This document shows positions 29,176 to 38,551 of a stretch of 64,000 bases of DNA, one piece after another. Source of the stretch: Hoylesella saccharolytica JCM 17484 (GTDB taxonomy: Bacteria; Bacteroidota; Bacteroidia; Bacteroidales; Bacteroidaceae). The stretch covers positions 30,514 through 94,513 of the forward strand of contig NZ_BAKN01000008.1 of assembly GCF_000614205.1 (NCBI RefSeq), written 5' to 3'. Position numbers and translations under genes: made by a program. The notes below the pieces were generated by a model that saw nothing but the letters and a program-made list of their open reading frames with translations, was not told where the DNA came from and did not search any database. Every line of letters starts with the position of its first letter. Position 1 is the stretch's first letter.

Positions 29176-29206
29176 TTTGCCGTATATTAGATTTTTCATA
29201 CCTTTG
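29176..29206 (+). promoter_or_regulatory. Promoter of the glucokinase gene
   Basis: TTTG at 29176-29179, 19 bases, TACCTTTG at 29199-29206. It leaves a leader of about 115 bases before the glucokinase ATG at 29328; no riboswitch fold is recognised in it. Confidence 0.78.
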
Positions 29207-29327
29207 CCGTTGCCGCTTTCAGGCAATGAGCCGGACAGGCAAACAGATACAACAGACTTGTTTCGCATCTACCGGTAAACATATTCTTTGTAAAAAATAT
29301 CACTAACTAAAACCCAAAATTAATAGT

Positions 29328-30305
29328 ATGAATGGACAGACCGAATTAAAACCATACGTTATCGGTTTAGACTTGGGCGGAACAAACTCTGTTTTTGGAG
29401 TAGTTGACAGTCGTGGCGAAATCAAAGCTACAACCGCCATTAAAACACAAGCTTACGACAATGTAGAAGACTATGTAAAGGCTTCGCTTGAAGCATTACA
29501 CATTATTATCGACCAAGTAGGTGGCATCGACACCATCAAAGCCATGGGAATAGGTGCACCTAACGGTAATTATTACAAAGGAACTATCGAATTTGCACCC
29601 AACCTGATATGGGGACATACCGGGATAGTTCCGTTGGCCGACATGTTTTCACAAGGACTCGGCGTACCTGTAGCCCTAACCAACGACGCCAACGCAGCCG
29701 CCATCGGCGAAATGATTTATGGCGTGGCACGCGGAATGAAAAACTTTATCGTTATCACACTTGGTACAGGTGTAGGTTCGGGTATTGTTGTTAACGGACA
29801 AGTAGTTTACGGAAGCGACGGATTTGCTGGCGAACTGGGTCACGTTATCGTATGTCGTGAAGATGGACGCAGCTGCGGATGCGGAAGAAACGGATGCCTC
29901 GAAGCCTACTGTTCAGCAACAGGTGTAGCCTGTTCGGCCCGTGAATTCTTGGAGAAATCTACCGAGCCCTCGCTGCTTCGTGAGCTAAATCCTGAAGAAA
30001 TTACCTCGCTCGATGTTTCTATAGCAGCTTCCAAAGGCGACCAACTGGCACTCAACATCTACGAATTTACCGGTAGACTACTCGGAGAAGCCTGTGCAAA
30101 CTTCGCAGCATTTTCCTCACCCGAAGCCTTTATCTTCTTCGGTGGGCTCACCAAAGCAGGCGATTTGCTGATGAATCCCATCAAAGAAAGCTACAACGAG
30201 CACGTTTTGAAGATATATAAAGACAAGGCTAAATTCTTAATCAGTGGTCTCGAAGGCTCTTCAGCCGCTGTTCTTGGTGCTAGTGCCGTAGGTTGGGAAC
30301 TGTAA
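29328..30305 (+). CDS. glk: ROK-family glucokinase
   Basis: A 325-residue cytosolic sugar kinase that phosphorylates glucose with ATP. It has the ROK phosphate motif GLDLGGTNSVFGVV (about residues 14-27), a second ATP segment (ITLGTGVGSGIVVNG), the ELGHVIV sugar-binding site and the zinc cluster CGCGRNGCLEAYCSATG. Length is normal. It has its own promoter and is followed by a phased repeat array. With Pgi and PPi-PFK in the window it gives a route from glucose into glycolysis. Confidence 0.92.
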   Translation: MNGQTELKPYVIGLDLGGTNSVFGVVDSRGEIKATTAIKTQAYDNVEDYVKASLEALHIIIDQVGGIDTIKAMGIGAPNGNYYKGTIEFAPNLIWGHTGIVPLADMFSQGLGVPVALTNDANAAAIGEMIYGVARGMKNFIVITLGTGVGSGIVVNGQVVYGSDGFAGELGHVIVCREDGRSCGCGRNGCLEAYCSATGVACSAREFLEKSTEPSLLRELNPEEITSLDVSIAASKGDQLALNIYEFTGRLLGEACANFAAFSSPEAFIFFGGLTKAGDLLMNPIKESYNEHVLKIYKDKAKFLISGLEGSSAAVLGASAVGWEL

Positions 30306-30369
30306 AAACACTTCTCAAATATCGTATTTATAATTTTTGTGACAATCAACAGAGTGTATTTAGCTTTGT

Positions 30370-30501
30370 AAAAGATTATCTTTTACCTCGTGAAAGACCG
30401 TGTTTTGGGTAACAAAACACGGTCTTTTGCAAGGTAAAAGCATAGGTTTTAGAGACTAAAAGCATAGCTTTTGCAACCCAAAACCTATGCTTTTAGGAAC
30501 C
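30370..30501. repeat. 22-bp phased A4/T4 array (B)
   Basis: Six units begin at 30370, 30392, 30414, 30436, 30458 and 30480, exactly 22 bases apart, each AAAAG/GAAAG/AAAAC at the start and TTTT eleven bases later. Units 2 and 3 form a strong hairpin (gaaagaccgtgtttt with aaaacacggtcttt) that should act as the glucokinase terminator. Units 4 and 5 carry AAAAGCATAGGTTTT-like cores and unit 6 is the inverse. The rest of the 592-base gap (30306-30897) is AT-rich with a TACTTTTG box at 30867-30874 that may serve lysS. Confidence 0.9.
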
Positions 30502-30897
30502 TATTTTTAAGCTATTGAAAATCAGTAACTTAAAAAGGGGATTGCAAGCATACATCTTTTACCTTCTACCTATGCCCCCTTTTACCTCATAATTGTACCA
30601 CAGTTGTGAGTAAAAACATAGTTTTGAGGAGGTAAAACGGTAAAATTGAATGATAATATAATAAGGTGGTGAAATAAAAAAAATACAGATATGGTTAAAG
30701 TGAAACCGGCATATATTGTTGTAGCTTTATCTTTGCCGGTAGTAATGTTTACTTATCGATTATACCTTATACCGGTATGGTGTGTGCTTCTCTTTTCAGC
30801 TTACAGCCATTTTTATTTAAAATGTCCTTTTCTATATTGTCTTTATCGCATTCCAGATAATTTTTGTACTTTTGCACACATATAATATATACACGAT

Positions 30898-32628
30898 ATG
30901 AACGTATTAGAACTGAGTGAACAGGAAATTGTGAGGCGGCAAAGTTTGCAAGAACTGCGGGATATGGGTATCGACCCCTATCCGGCGGCAGAGTTTTCCA
31001 CCAATGCTTTTTCTACAGAGATAAGAGATAATTTCAAGGACGACGAACAACGAGAGGTGTGTATTGCGGGGCGAATGATGAGCCGACGCGTGATGGGCAA
31101 GGCCAGTTTTGCCGAATTACAAGACTCGAAAGGGCGTATTCAGGTGTACATCACACGCGATGATATTTGCCCCGGCGAGAATAAGGAACTTTATAACACG
31201 GTGTTTAAACGGTTGCTCGATATTGGCGACTTTATCGGCGTGCGCGGATTTGTATTTCGCACGCAGACGGGCGAGATATCGGTTCATGCCCGCGAACTTA
31301 CGGTGTTGAGCAAAAGTCTTAAGCCGTTGCCCATCGTGAAGTATAAAGACGGCGTGGCTTACGATAAGTTTGACGACCCCGAACTGCGCTATCGCCAGCG
31401 GTATGTAGACCTCGTGGTGAACGAAGGCGTGAAAGACACGTTTCTTAAGCGCGCCACCGTGCTGCGCACACTGCGTAACGTGCTCGACGAGGCAGGCTAT
31501 ACCGAAGTAGAAACGCCCACCCTGCAAAATATTGCCGGTGGTGCAACGGCTCGCCCATTTATCACCCATTTCAACGCACTTAATCAAGAAATGTATCTGC
31601 GCATCGCCACCGAACTGTATCTGAAACGGCTCATCGTAGGCGGATTTGAAGGTGTGTATGAAATCGGAAAAAACTTCCGCAACGAGGGTATGGACCGCAC
31701 GCACAATCCCGAATTTACGTGCATGGAACTCTACGTGCAATACAAAGACTATAATTGGATGATGGCGTTTACTGAGCAATTGCTCGAAACCATCTGCACA
31801 AAGGTAAACGGAAAGCCCGAAAGCGTGGTCGATGGCCAGGTTATTAGCTTTAAAGCGCCTTATCGCAGGCTGCCCATCCTTGACGCCATCAAAGAAAAAA
31901 CAGGGTTCGACCTCAATGGCATGACTGAAGACGAGATACGTAATGTGTGTCGTCAACTTAAAATGGAGGTAAACGAAACGATGGGTAAGGGCAAACTTAT
32001 CGATGAGATTTTTGGCGAGTTCTGCGAGGGGCAATTTATTCAGCCCACATTTATCATCGACTATCCCGTTGAGATGAGTCCGCTTACGAAGATGCATCGC
32101 TCGAAGCCCGGACTAACAGAGCGTTTCGAACTGATGGTAAACGGTAAAGAACTGGCCAATGCCTACTCGGAGTTGAACGACCCCATTGACCAAGAAGAAC
32201 GTTTTGTTGACCAGATGAAACTGGCAGACAAGGGCGACGATGAGGCGATGGTAATTGATCAAGACTTTTTGCGTGCATTGCAATACGGTATGCCGCCCAC
32301 ATCGGGTATCGGCATTGGAATTGACCGATTGGTGATGTTGATGACAGGCCAGACCGCCATTCAAGAGGTACTTTTCTTTCCGCAGATGCGCCCCGAGAAG
32401 AAAATTCCCAAAAGCACAGTGGCAGAATGGGCTGCGCTGGGTATTGCTGAAGAATGGGTTCCGGTACTGAACAAAGCTGGTTACAACCTCGTTTCGGATA
32501 TAAAAGAAGTGAAAGCGCAGAAACTTCAGATGGATGTCTGCGGTGTGAACAAAAAATATAAATTAGGCTACGACAATCCAAAAGTGGAAGCTTTCCAAGC
32601 TTGGATTGACAAGGCAAACGAAGAGTGA
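30898..32628 (+). CDS. lysS: Lysyl-tRNA synthetase, class II
   Basis: A 576-residue enzyme that charges tRNA-Lys. An OB-fold anticodon domain (about 60-160) precedes the class II core. Motif 2 is NFRNEGMDRTHNPEFT and motif 3 is GIGIGIDRLVMLMTG. The last 70 residues after PEKKIPK are a helical extension (AALGIAEEWVPVLNKAGY), common in Bacteroidetes. It overlaps gpsA by four bases, so the two are translationally coupled. The frame is intact. Confidence 0.96.
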   Translation: MNVLELSEQEIVRRQSLQELRDMGIDPYPAAEFSTNAFSTEIRDNFKDDEQREVCIAGRMMSRRVMGKASFAELQDSKGRIQVYITRDDICPGENKELYNTVFKRLLDIGDFIGVRGFVFRTQTGEISVHARELTVLSKSLKPLPIVKYKDGVAYDKFDDPELRYRQRYVDLVVNEGVKDTFLKRATVLRTLRNVLDEAGYTEVETPTLQNIAGGATARPFITHFNALNQEMYLRIATELYLKRLIVGGFEGVYEIGKNFRNEGMDRTHNPEFTCMELYVQYKDYNWMMAFTEQLLETICTKVNGKPESVVDGQVISFKAPYRRLPILDAIKEKTGFDLNGMTEDEIRNVCRQLKMEVNETMGKGKLIDEIFGEFCEGQFIQPTFIIDYPVEMSPLTKMHRSKPGLTERFELMVNGKELANAYSELNDPIDQEERFVDQMKLADKGDDEAMVIDQDFLRALQYGMPPTSGIGIGIDRLVMLMTGQTAIQEVLFFPQMRPEKKIPKSTVAEWAALGIAEEWVPVLNKAGYNLVSDIKEVKAQKLQMDVCGVNKKYKLGYDNPKVEAFQAWIDKANEE

Positions 32629-33620
32629 AAAGCTGCGGTAAAATAGCTATTGTGGGTGGAGGTAGTTGGGCTACTGCCATCGCCAAAATTGTGGTACAGC
32701 ACACGCATCACATCGGGTGGTATATGCGCCGCGACGACAGGATAGAAGATTTCAAACGATTGGGACATAACCCCGCCTATCTGATGAGCGTGCATTTCAA
32801 TATCAACGAGATATTTTTTTCAAGCGACATCAATAAAATTGCCGACAGCTACGACACGCTAGTATTTGTAACACCCTCGCCCTATCTTACCAATCACCTG
32901 CGTAAACTCAAAACAAGGCTGCACGATAAATTTATCGTCACTGCAATTAAAGGGCTTGTCTCAGACGAAAACCTGATTTGTTCAGAGTTCTTCCATCAGA
33001 TGTATGATGTTCCTTATGACAACATCGCGTGTATTGGTGGTCCGTCGCACGCTGAAGAGGTGGCCCTCGAACGCCTGTCTTATCTTACAGTCGGTTGTTC
33101 TGATCAGGATAAAGCACAGGCTTTCGCTGATATTTTGGGTAGCGAATTTATTAAAACCAAAACCAGTCAGGATGTGGTTGGCATTGAATACGCCTCTGTG
33201 CTGAAGAATGTCTACGCCATCGCCGCCGGCATTTGCAGTGGTCTGAAATATGGCGATAACTTCCAAGCGGTACTAATAGCCAACGCTGTTCAAGAAATGT
33301 CGCGCTTCCTCTCTGTAACTCATCCGTTGGAACGCAACGTTTACGATAGTGTTTATTTGGGCGACTTGCTTGTAACGGGCTATTCTAATTTCTCGCGTAA
33401 CCGCACATTTGGTACAATGATTGGAAAGGGGTATAGTGTGAAGAGTGCGCAAATAGAAATGGAAATGATTGCCGAAGGATATTATGGTACCAAGTGTATG
33501 AAGGAGATTAATCGTCATCTGCATGTTAATATGCCTATTCTCGATGCCGTTTATAATATTTTATACGAACGCATTTCGCCACAGGTGGAAATAAAGCTCC
33601 TTACCGATAGTTTCAGATAA
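32625..33620 (+). CDS. gpsA: Glycerol-3-phosphate dehydrogenase [NAD(P)+]
   Basis: A 331-residue cytosolic dehydrogenase that reduces dihydroxyacetone phosphate to sn-glycerol 3-phosphate for phospholipids. The Rossmann motif is IVGGGSWATAIAK (about residues 7-19), and IGGPSHAEEV and ALKNVYAIAAGICSG-type active-site segments follow with the catalytic Lys. The start is GTG overlapping the lysS stop (GTGA). The frame is intact. Confidence 0.94.
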   Translation: MKSCGKIAIVGGGSWATAIAKIVVQHTHHIGWYMRRDDRIEDFKRLGHNPAYLMSVHFNINEIFFSSDINKIADSYDTLVFVTPSPYLTNHLRKLKTRLHDKFIVTAIKGLVSDENLICSEFFHQMYDVPYDNIACIGGPSHAEEVALERLSYLTVGCSDQDKAQAFADILGSEFIKTKTSQDVVGIEYASVLKNVYAIAAGICSGLKYGDNFQAVLIANAVQEMSRFLSVTHPLERNVYDSVYLGDLLVTGYSNFSRNRTFGTMIGKGYSVKSAQIEMEMIAEGYYGTKCMKEINRHLHVNMPILDAVYNILYERISPQVEIKLLTDSFR

Positions 33621-33685
33621 TTCGACAGAAGGGTGTATTTTATTTATCTAAACATGTACTTCTGTCATCTAAAAATACATAAACA

Positions 33686-35035
33686 ATGAATCATATTCAA
33701 TTAGACATTACCAAAGCTACTTCGTTTTTGAACGAAGGCGCAGTAAAAGCGTATGAATCGAGAGTAAAGGCGGCACAAAAATCGCTAGAAAATGCAACTT
33801 GTCCAGGCAACGATTTTCTCGGTTGGTTACATCTGCCGTCTTCTATCACTTCTGCATTTCTCGATGAAGTGCAGACTGTAGCCGACACCTTGCGTGAGAA
33901 ATGTGAGGTTATCGTTGTTGCCGGAATTGGTGGAAGTTATCTGGGTGCACGTGCCGTCATCGAGGCTTTGGGCAATTCTTTTGCGTGGCTTGTTAACGAC
34001 AAACGCAACCCCGCTATCGTTTTCGCTGGTAATAATATCGGAGAAGACTATCTCTTTGAACTCTCTGACTATCTCAAAGATAAACGGTTTGGCGTTATCA
34101 ATATTTCTAAATCGGGCACAACTACTGAAACAGCACTAGCCTTTCGCCTGCTGAAAAAGCAATGCGAAGCACAGCGCGGAAGGGATGAAGCACGCCAAGT
34201 TATCGTTGCCATCACCGATGCAAAGCGCGGAGCTGCTCGAGCTGCTGCTGACAAAGAGGGTTACAAGACGTTCGTTATTCCCGATAGTGTGGGTGGGCGT
34301 TTCTCGGTACTTACGCCTGTAGGTTTGTTACCAATCGCCTGTGCCGGTTTCGATATTAAGGCGTTGGTTGCTGGAGCCACCGATATGGAAAAGTTAACCG
34401 GTCCTGAAGTACCTTTTGAGCAGAATCTTGCCGCCCAATATGCCGCTGTACGGAACGCGCTATATGCTGATAAGGGGAAGAAAATTGAGATAATGGTTAA
34501 TTACCAGCCTAAACTTCACTTCATCGCCGAGTGGTGGAAACAACTTTACGGTGAAAGTGAAGGAAAAGAACACAAAGGCATTTTCCCCACGTCTTGCGAC
34601 TTCACCACTGACCTACACTCGATGGGACAGTGGATACAAGAAGGCGAACGCAGTATTTTTGAAACAGTTATCAGCGTTGAAAAGCCGGCCCGGGAGTTGC
34701 TCTTTCCCAACGATGAAGAAAATCTTGACGGTCTAAACTTCCTTGCAGGGAAACGTGTTGATGAAGTAAACAAAATGGCTGAATTAGGTACTCTCCTCGC
34801 TCACGTAGATGGTGGTGTGCCCAACATCCGCATCAGCGTGCCCGAACTTAACGCCTATTACATTGGTCAGCTTATATATTTCTTTGAAATAGGTTGCGGT
34901 ATCAGTGGAAACCTCCTTGGCGTTAATCCTTTTAATCAGCCCGGCGTAGAAGCCTACAAAAAAAATATGTTCGCATTACTCGATAAGCCTGGTTATGAGG
35001 TGGAGAGCAAGGCAATTAAAGAAAGATTGAAGTAA
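33686..35035 (+). CDS. pgi: Glucose-6-phosphate isomerase
   Basis: A 449-residue glycolytic enzyme that interconverts glucose 6-phosphate and fructose 6-phosphate. It shows [17 protein letters not shown], the phosphate-binding [14 protein letters not shown], the [11 protein letters not shown] stretch and the C-terminal [14 protein letters not shown] signature. The short length of about 450 residues matches the bacterial Firmicutes/Bacteroidetes type. It is followed by a terminator and a HAD phosphatase gene. Confidence 0.96.
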   Translation: MNHIQLDITKATSFLNEGAVKAYESRVKAAQKSLENATCPGNDFLGWLHLPSSITSAFLDEVQTVADTLREKCEVIVVAGIGGSYLGARAVIEALGNSFAWLVNDKRNPAIVFAGNNIGEDYLFELSDYLKDKRFGVINISKSGTTTETALAFRLLKKQCEAQRGRDEARQVIVAITDAKRGAARAAADKEGYKTFVIPDSVGGRFSVLTPVGLLPIACAGFDIKALVAGATDMEKLTGPEVPFEQNLAAQYAAVRNALYADKGKKIEIMVNYQPKLHFIAEWWKQLYGESEGKEHKGIFPTSCDFTTDLHSMGQWIQEGERSIFETVISVEKPARELLFPNDEENLDGLNFLAGKRVDEVNKMAELGTLLAHVDGGVPNIRISVPELNAYYIGQLIYFFEIGCGISGNLLGVNPFNQPGVEAYKKNMFALLDKPGYEVESKAIKERLK

Positions 35036-35048
35036 ATTCTATTTCCCC

Positions 35049-35081
35049 AATCCCCCTCCGTACACTCAGAGGGGGATTTTT
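35049..35081 (+). terminator. Terminator after pgi
   Basis: Arms aatccccctc and gagggggatt with a 10-base loop, followed by TTT. It is 14 bases past the stop codon. Confidence 0.85.
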
Positions 35082-35131
35082 GTACCAATTAACTTTTTAA
35101 GAAGCAACACCAAAACATCAAATTGTATACG

Positions 35132-35881
35132 ATGAACAGTTCTCAAACATCCTTTCTGCCCTTCGGTTCAGCTGAAGCGGTGCAAAGCTACCTGCAACAA
35201 CAGCATTTTGATCGCTTTTCCCCACAAGCCGTTCTCTTCGATATGGATGGCGTGCTTTACGACTCTATGCCCAACCATGCGCGTTGTTGGCAAGAGGCCA
35301 TGGCCAAGTTCGGACTGAAAATGACCGCTGCTGATGTGTATGCTACTGAGGGAATGCGCGGTGTAGAAACCATTCGTATGATGATGCGCGAGCAAAAAGG
35401 GTGCGATATTTCTGATGAAGAAGCGCAAAAGATGTACGATGAGAAAGCACGTCTCTTTGCACTATTACCCCAAGCGCCCATTATGACCGGGGTTTTCGAG
35501 TTGATGCAAAAGATAAGGGCTTTAGGTATGCAAATCGTCGTGGTAACGGGTAGCGGACAACGCCCCCTCATTAATCGCTTGCTGCACGACTTTCATGGCT
35601 ACATCTCCCCAGATAAAATCGTCACCGCCTACGATGTTGCACAAGGTAAACCCGCTCCAGACCCTTATCTTATGGGCTTACAAAAAGCCGGTGGACTACA
35701 ACCTTTCCAAGCTATCGTAGTCGAAAATGCTCCTATGGGCGTACGAGCAGGTGTTGCTGCACGCATTTTCACCATTGCGGTAAATAGCGGTCCGCTGCCT
35801 AACAGCGTACTATCTTCCGAAGGTGCCCACCTCGTTTTCAATCGTATGGTCGACTTTTGTGCGGCTTGGAAAATAAAATAA
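35132..35881 (+). CDS. HAD hydrolase, beta-phosphoglucomutase-like
   Basis: A 249-residue HAD-superfamily enzyme. Motif I is LFDMDGVLYDSMPNHA (nucleophile Asp and acid Asp), motif II VVTGSGQRP, motif III the Lys in QGKPAPDPYLMG, and motif IV VVENAPMGVRAGVAA. The helical cap between motifs I and II is that of the phosphoglucomutase/phosphatase subgroup. It may be a sugar-phosphate phosphatase or mutase. I start at the ATG at 35132 rather than an in-frame TTG three codons upstream. It follows pgi, which suggests sugar phosphate metabolism. Confidence 0.85.
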   Translation: MNSSQTSFLPFGSAEAVQSYLQQQHFDRFSPQAVLFDMDGVLYDSMPNHARCWQEAMAKFGLKMTAADVYATEGMRGVETIRMMMREQKGCDISDEEAQKMYDEKARLFALLPQAPIMTGVFELMQKIRALGMQIVVVTGSGQRPLINRLLHDFHGYISPDKIVTAYDVAQGKPAPDPYLMGLQKAGGLQPFQAIVVENAPMGVRAGVAARIFTIAVNSGPLPNSVLSSEGAHLVFNRMVDFCAAWKIK

Positions 35882-35904
35882 TATTTTTCTTTTGCGAGAT
35901 ATCC

Positions 35905-35969
35905 GTTGTCAAACCAAAGTGCAAACTGCAAATATAGTTATTTTACAGTTTGCACTTTGGTTTGACAAC
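35905..35969. repeat. Perfect 24-bp inverted repeat
   Basis: The arm at 35905-35928 begins gttgtcaaaccaaagtg and is matched exactly by its complement at 35946-35969, with a 17-base AT-rich loop. A second small hairpin (cagacaag/cttgtctg) follows at 35968-35989. No T tract follows on either strand. It lies in a convergent gap of 413 bases between the HAD gene and glmM; the rest of that gap shows no gene. Confidence 0.9.
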
Positions 35970-36294
35970 AGACAAGAAAGACTTGTCTGGTTTGAAACGT
36001 AACTTATTTATTGGGCAATATGATGTTTCAAGATTTGACACAATGATTATCCCGGCAAACAAGATAATATCACGTTTTCTTGATCTGAAAACCAAGTTGG
36101 CGGGTAAGATCTTTCAGAAATAATCTACATATAGTGTTCGCCTGATCATTGTAGATGATTTTATGCACTTTACGAATCAAAGTCTAAATAACCTTATCTG
36201 CTAATCTAATTGAGTCCCGACAAGTAAATTTTATTTTGTCTTTATTGCAGTTCCTGACTCTTTTGGATAAAGCATGATTTATCTGTTCTTCGGC

Positions 36295-37677
36295 TTATTG
36301 CATATCATACACCACCTGCATCAGCTGTTTACCTAAGGCGTCGGCCTCTTCCATCGTAGCCGCCTCGCTGTAAACGCGAATAATGGGTTCTGTGTTGCTT
36401 TTGCGCAGATGTACCCATTTGTCTGGGAAATCAATCTTTACACCGTCTATATCGTTTACCTGCTCATTCTTAAACAACTCTTTTATACGTTCAAGAATGG
36501 CGTCAATATTGGTCGATGGTGTCAAATCAATACGGTTTTTGGCAATGCAATAGTCGGGATAGGTTGCCCGTAATTCGCTGACTTTACAGCCTTTGTGTGC
36601 CAAATTACTTAAGAAAAGGGCAATACCCACGAGTGCATCTCGGCCGTAATGACTGGCGGGATAAATTACTCCGCCATTTCCTTCTCCACCAATAACGGCT
36701 TGTACAGCCTTCATTTGGGTGGTAACATTTACCTCGCCCACTGCCGAAGCGGTGTATTGACCACCGTATTTTTCAGTAACATCTCGTAGTGCGCGTGTCG
36801 AACTGAGATTCGATACGGTGTTGCCGGGTGTGAGTGATAGTACATAATCAGCTACGCTTACCAGCGTATATTCCTCACCAAACATCTTACCGTTTTCGCA
36901 AATAAAAGCCAAACGGTCAACATCGGGATCTACAACGATACCCAAATCATAGTTTCCGCCCGTCATTTCGGCCATGATTTCCGATAAGTTTTTCTCCAAA
37001 GGTTCGGGGTTATGTGCAAAATCACCTGTCGGATCGCCATTCAACATTTTGTAGGTTACACCCAATCGGTCAAGTAATTTGGGCAAAACAACCCCACCCA
37101 CGCTGTTCACACTATCAACAACAACTTTAAAACCTGCTTTGCGCACAGCTTCTGCATCCACTGCTTCAAGTGCCAGCACGCTATCAATGTGCTTCTCGTC
37201 GAAGGTGTTATCTTCGGTATACTTTCCTAATGCGTCGACATCGGCAAAATCGAAATCTTCTTTTTCGGCTATACTGAGCACTTCGGCACCGTCTTGAGCT
37301 GTAAGAAATTCTCCCTTATTGTTCAGTAGTTTCAGCGCATTCCATTGACGCGGGTTATGACTTGCAGTGATAATGATACCACCGTCAGCCCCGCACATCG
37401 TTACGGCGAGCTCTGTCGTGGGAGTTGTTGCCAAGCCAATGTTTACTACATCAAATCCCATTCCCATTAATGTGCCGCACACAACGTTCTTCACCATTTC
37501 GCCGGAAATACGTGCATCACGTCCAACTACGATTTTATTACAGCCTCCGGGTGTGTTTTTACGAATAAAGGTAGCATACGCTGAAGTAAATTTTACGATA
37601 TCAAGTGGATTGAGTGTGTCGCCCGAACGTCCGCCGATAGTACCGCGAATGCCGGAAATAGATTTGATTAATGTCAT
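36295..37677 (-). CDS. glmM: Phosphoglucosamine mutase
   Basis: A 460-residue alpha-D-phosphohexomutase that makes glucosamine 1-phosphate for UDP-GlcNAc, peptidoglycan and LPS. Four domains are marked by GIRGTIGG (N-terminus), the phosphoserine loop IIITASHNPRQWN, the metal loop VVDPDVDRLAF, the sugar loop GEGNGGVIYP and the C-terminal phosphate loop RKSNTEPIIRVY. The loop sequence suits GlmM of Bacteroidetes; a phosphomannomutase cannot be fully excluded. It is 19 bases downstream of the DUF4827 gene on the same strand. Confidence 0.9.
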   Translation of the reverse strand: MTLIKSISGIRGTIGGRSGDTLNPLDIVKFTSAYATFIRKNTPGGCNKIVVGRDARISGEMVKNVVCGTLMGMGFDVVNIGLATTPTTELAVTMCGADGGIIITASHNPRQWNALKLLNNKGEFLTAQDGAEVLSIAEKEDFDFADVDALGKYTEDNTFDEKHIDSVLALEAVDAEAVRKAGFKVVVDSVNSVGGVVLPKLLDRLGVTYKMLNGDPTGDFAHNPEPLEKNLSEIMAEMTGGNYDLGIVVDPDVDRLAFICENGKMFGEEYTLVSVADYVLSLTPGNTVSNLSSTRALRDVTEKYGGQYTASAVGEVNVTTQMKAVQAVIGGEGNGGVIYPASHYGRDALVGIALFLSNLAHKGCKVSELRATYPDYCIAKNRIDLTPSTNIDAILERIKELFKNEQVNDIDGVKIDFPDKWVHLRKSNTEPIIRVYSEAATMEEADALGKQLMQVVYDMQ

Positions 37678-37695
37678 AGTTTTAAATAGATGATT

Positions 37696-38343
37696 TTATT
37701 TTCCTTTTTCGTAAGTGATTTCGTATAAGAACGGTGTAACGCCCGACATGGCCGCTCCATGCCCTTTGTCGTGAGGAACGATGACCCGTACTCGCGCTAC
37801 TTTTTCGCCATCTGCAGCAGGGCGTCCGATAGAGATGTAACTTAATGGAGTAAGCCAACCCGATGGAACGGATGTTCCGCTGGAACGCTGATATGCCTGA
37901 TACATCAGTCCCGAACCGCCTGTAAAGGCACCCGTAAACGTTCCCGAAGTATTGGTTACAGACATTTTATCGACCATTGCCGCAAATGCCGGTAAAAAAC
38001 TCGATAGCTGAACGGTGTCTTTCAGAAGATTCCATTCGGTGAAACGGCACAACACATCTGTACGTTCACCATCGGCAATCTTTTTTCCGCATCCCTTATC
38101 AATGATTTGCAGATAGATACCCGAACTTTCGAATACCACAAATTCGTTTTTGCTTGTATCTGTTTTTTCGCCGTTGGCTACAAAGTCGTTCTCGCTAATT
38201 ACCCGTATGCCGTGTTTTGCGATGTACTGATTGATGGCATTGCGTTCTAGTTTCACTTGGTCGGCATAAGATTGATACTTATCGCAAGAGCCCAATATCC
38301 ATATTCCCGCAAAGCAACAGAGGGAGAAAAGTAGTTTTTTCAT
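37696..38343 (-). CDS. DUF4827 lipoprotein
   Basis: A 215-residue lipoprotein with signal MKKLLFSLCCFAGIWILGSC and the lipidated Cys at about residue 20. The middle resembles an FKBP-like beta fold (ESSGIYLQIIDKG, WNLLKDTVQLSSF) without clear catalytic residues, and it ends in TPFLYEITYEKG. I assign it to DUF4827, a Bacteroidetes family that I recall beside glmM. Function unknown, probably in the periplasm. Confidence 0.8.
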   Translation of the reverse strand: MKKLLFSLCCFAGIWILGSCDKYQSYADQVKLERNAINQYIAKHGIRVISENDFVANGEKTDTSKNEFVVFESSGIYLQIIDKGCGKKIADGERTDVLCRFTEWNLLKDTVQLSSFLPAFAAMVDKMSVTNTSGTFTGAFTGGSGLMYQAYQRSSGTSVPSGWLTPLSYISIGRPAADGEKVARVRVIVPHDKGHGAAMSGVTPFLYEITYEKGK

Positions 38344-38437
38344 TCTTTAATATTTAATATATGTGAGGCCGAAATCTGGCATAATAAATAAGGTGAAAAT
38401 GTGTATCTTCGCTTTATTCATGCCAGCTCAATCCATG

Positions 38438-38445
38438 CAAAGTTA
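38438..38445 (-). promoter_or_regulatory. -7 box upstream of DUF4827-glmM
   Basis: TAACTTTG on the minus strand, about 95 bases before the DUF4827 start. No TTTG at the expected distance was found. Confidence 0.4.
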
Positions 38446-38551
38446 GTAAAAAGATTATATTTTGACGGATAGCTATTTGTATTTTTGGCTTTTTTACATA
38501 CCGCCTAACCTTTTTACACGCATGTTACATAGTTTTTTACAAAAGTTTGGT

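Noticed and set aside
30691..30885. 64-codon frame upstream of lysS with hydrophobic character
   Set aside because: It runs through the lysS -7 box, lacks a start context of its own, and its hydrophobicity follows from T-rich DNA.
31117..32097. A 326-codon open frame on the minus strand opposite lysS
   Set aside because: It is a shadow of a well-supported lysS frame; its composition is that of a complement of coding sequence.
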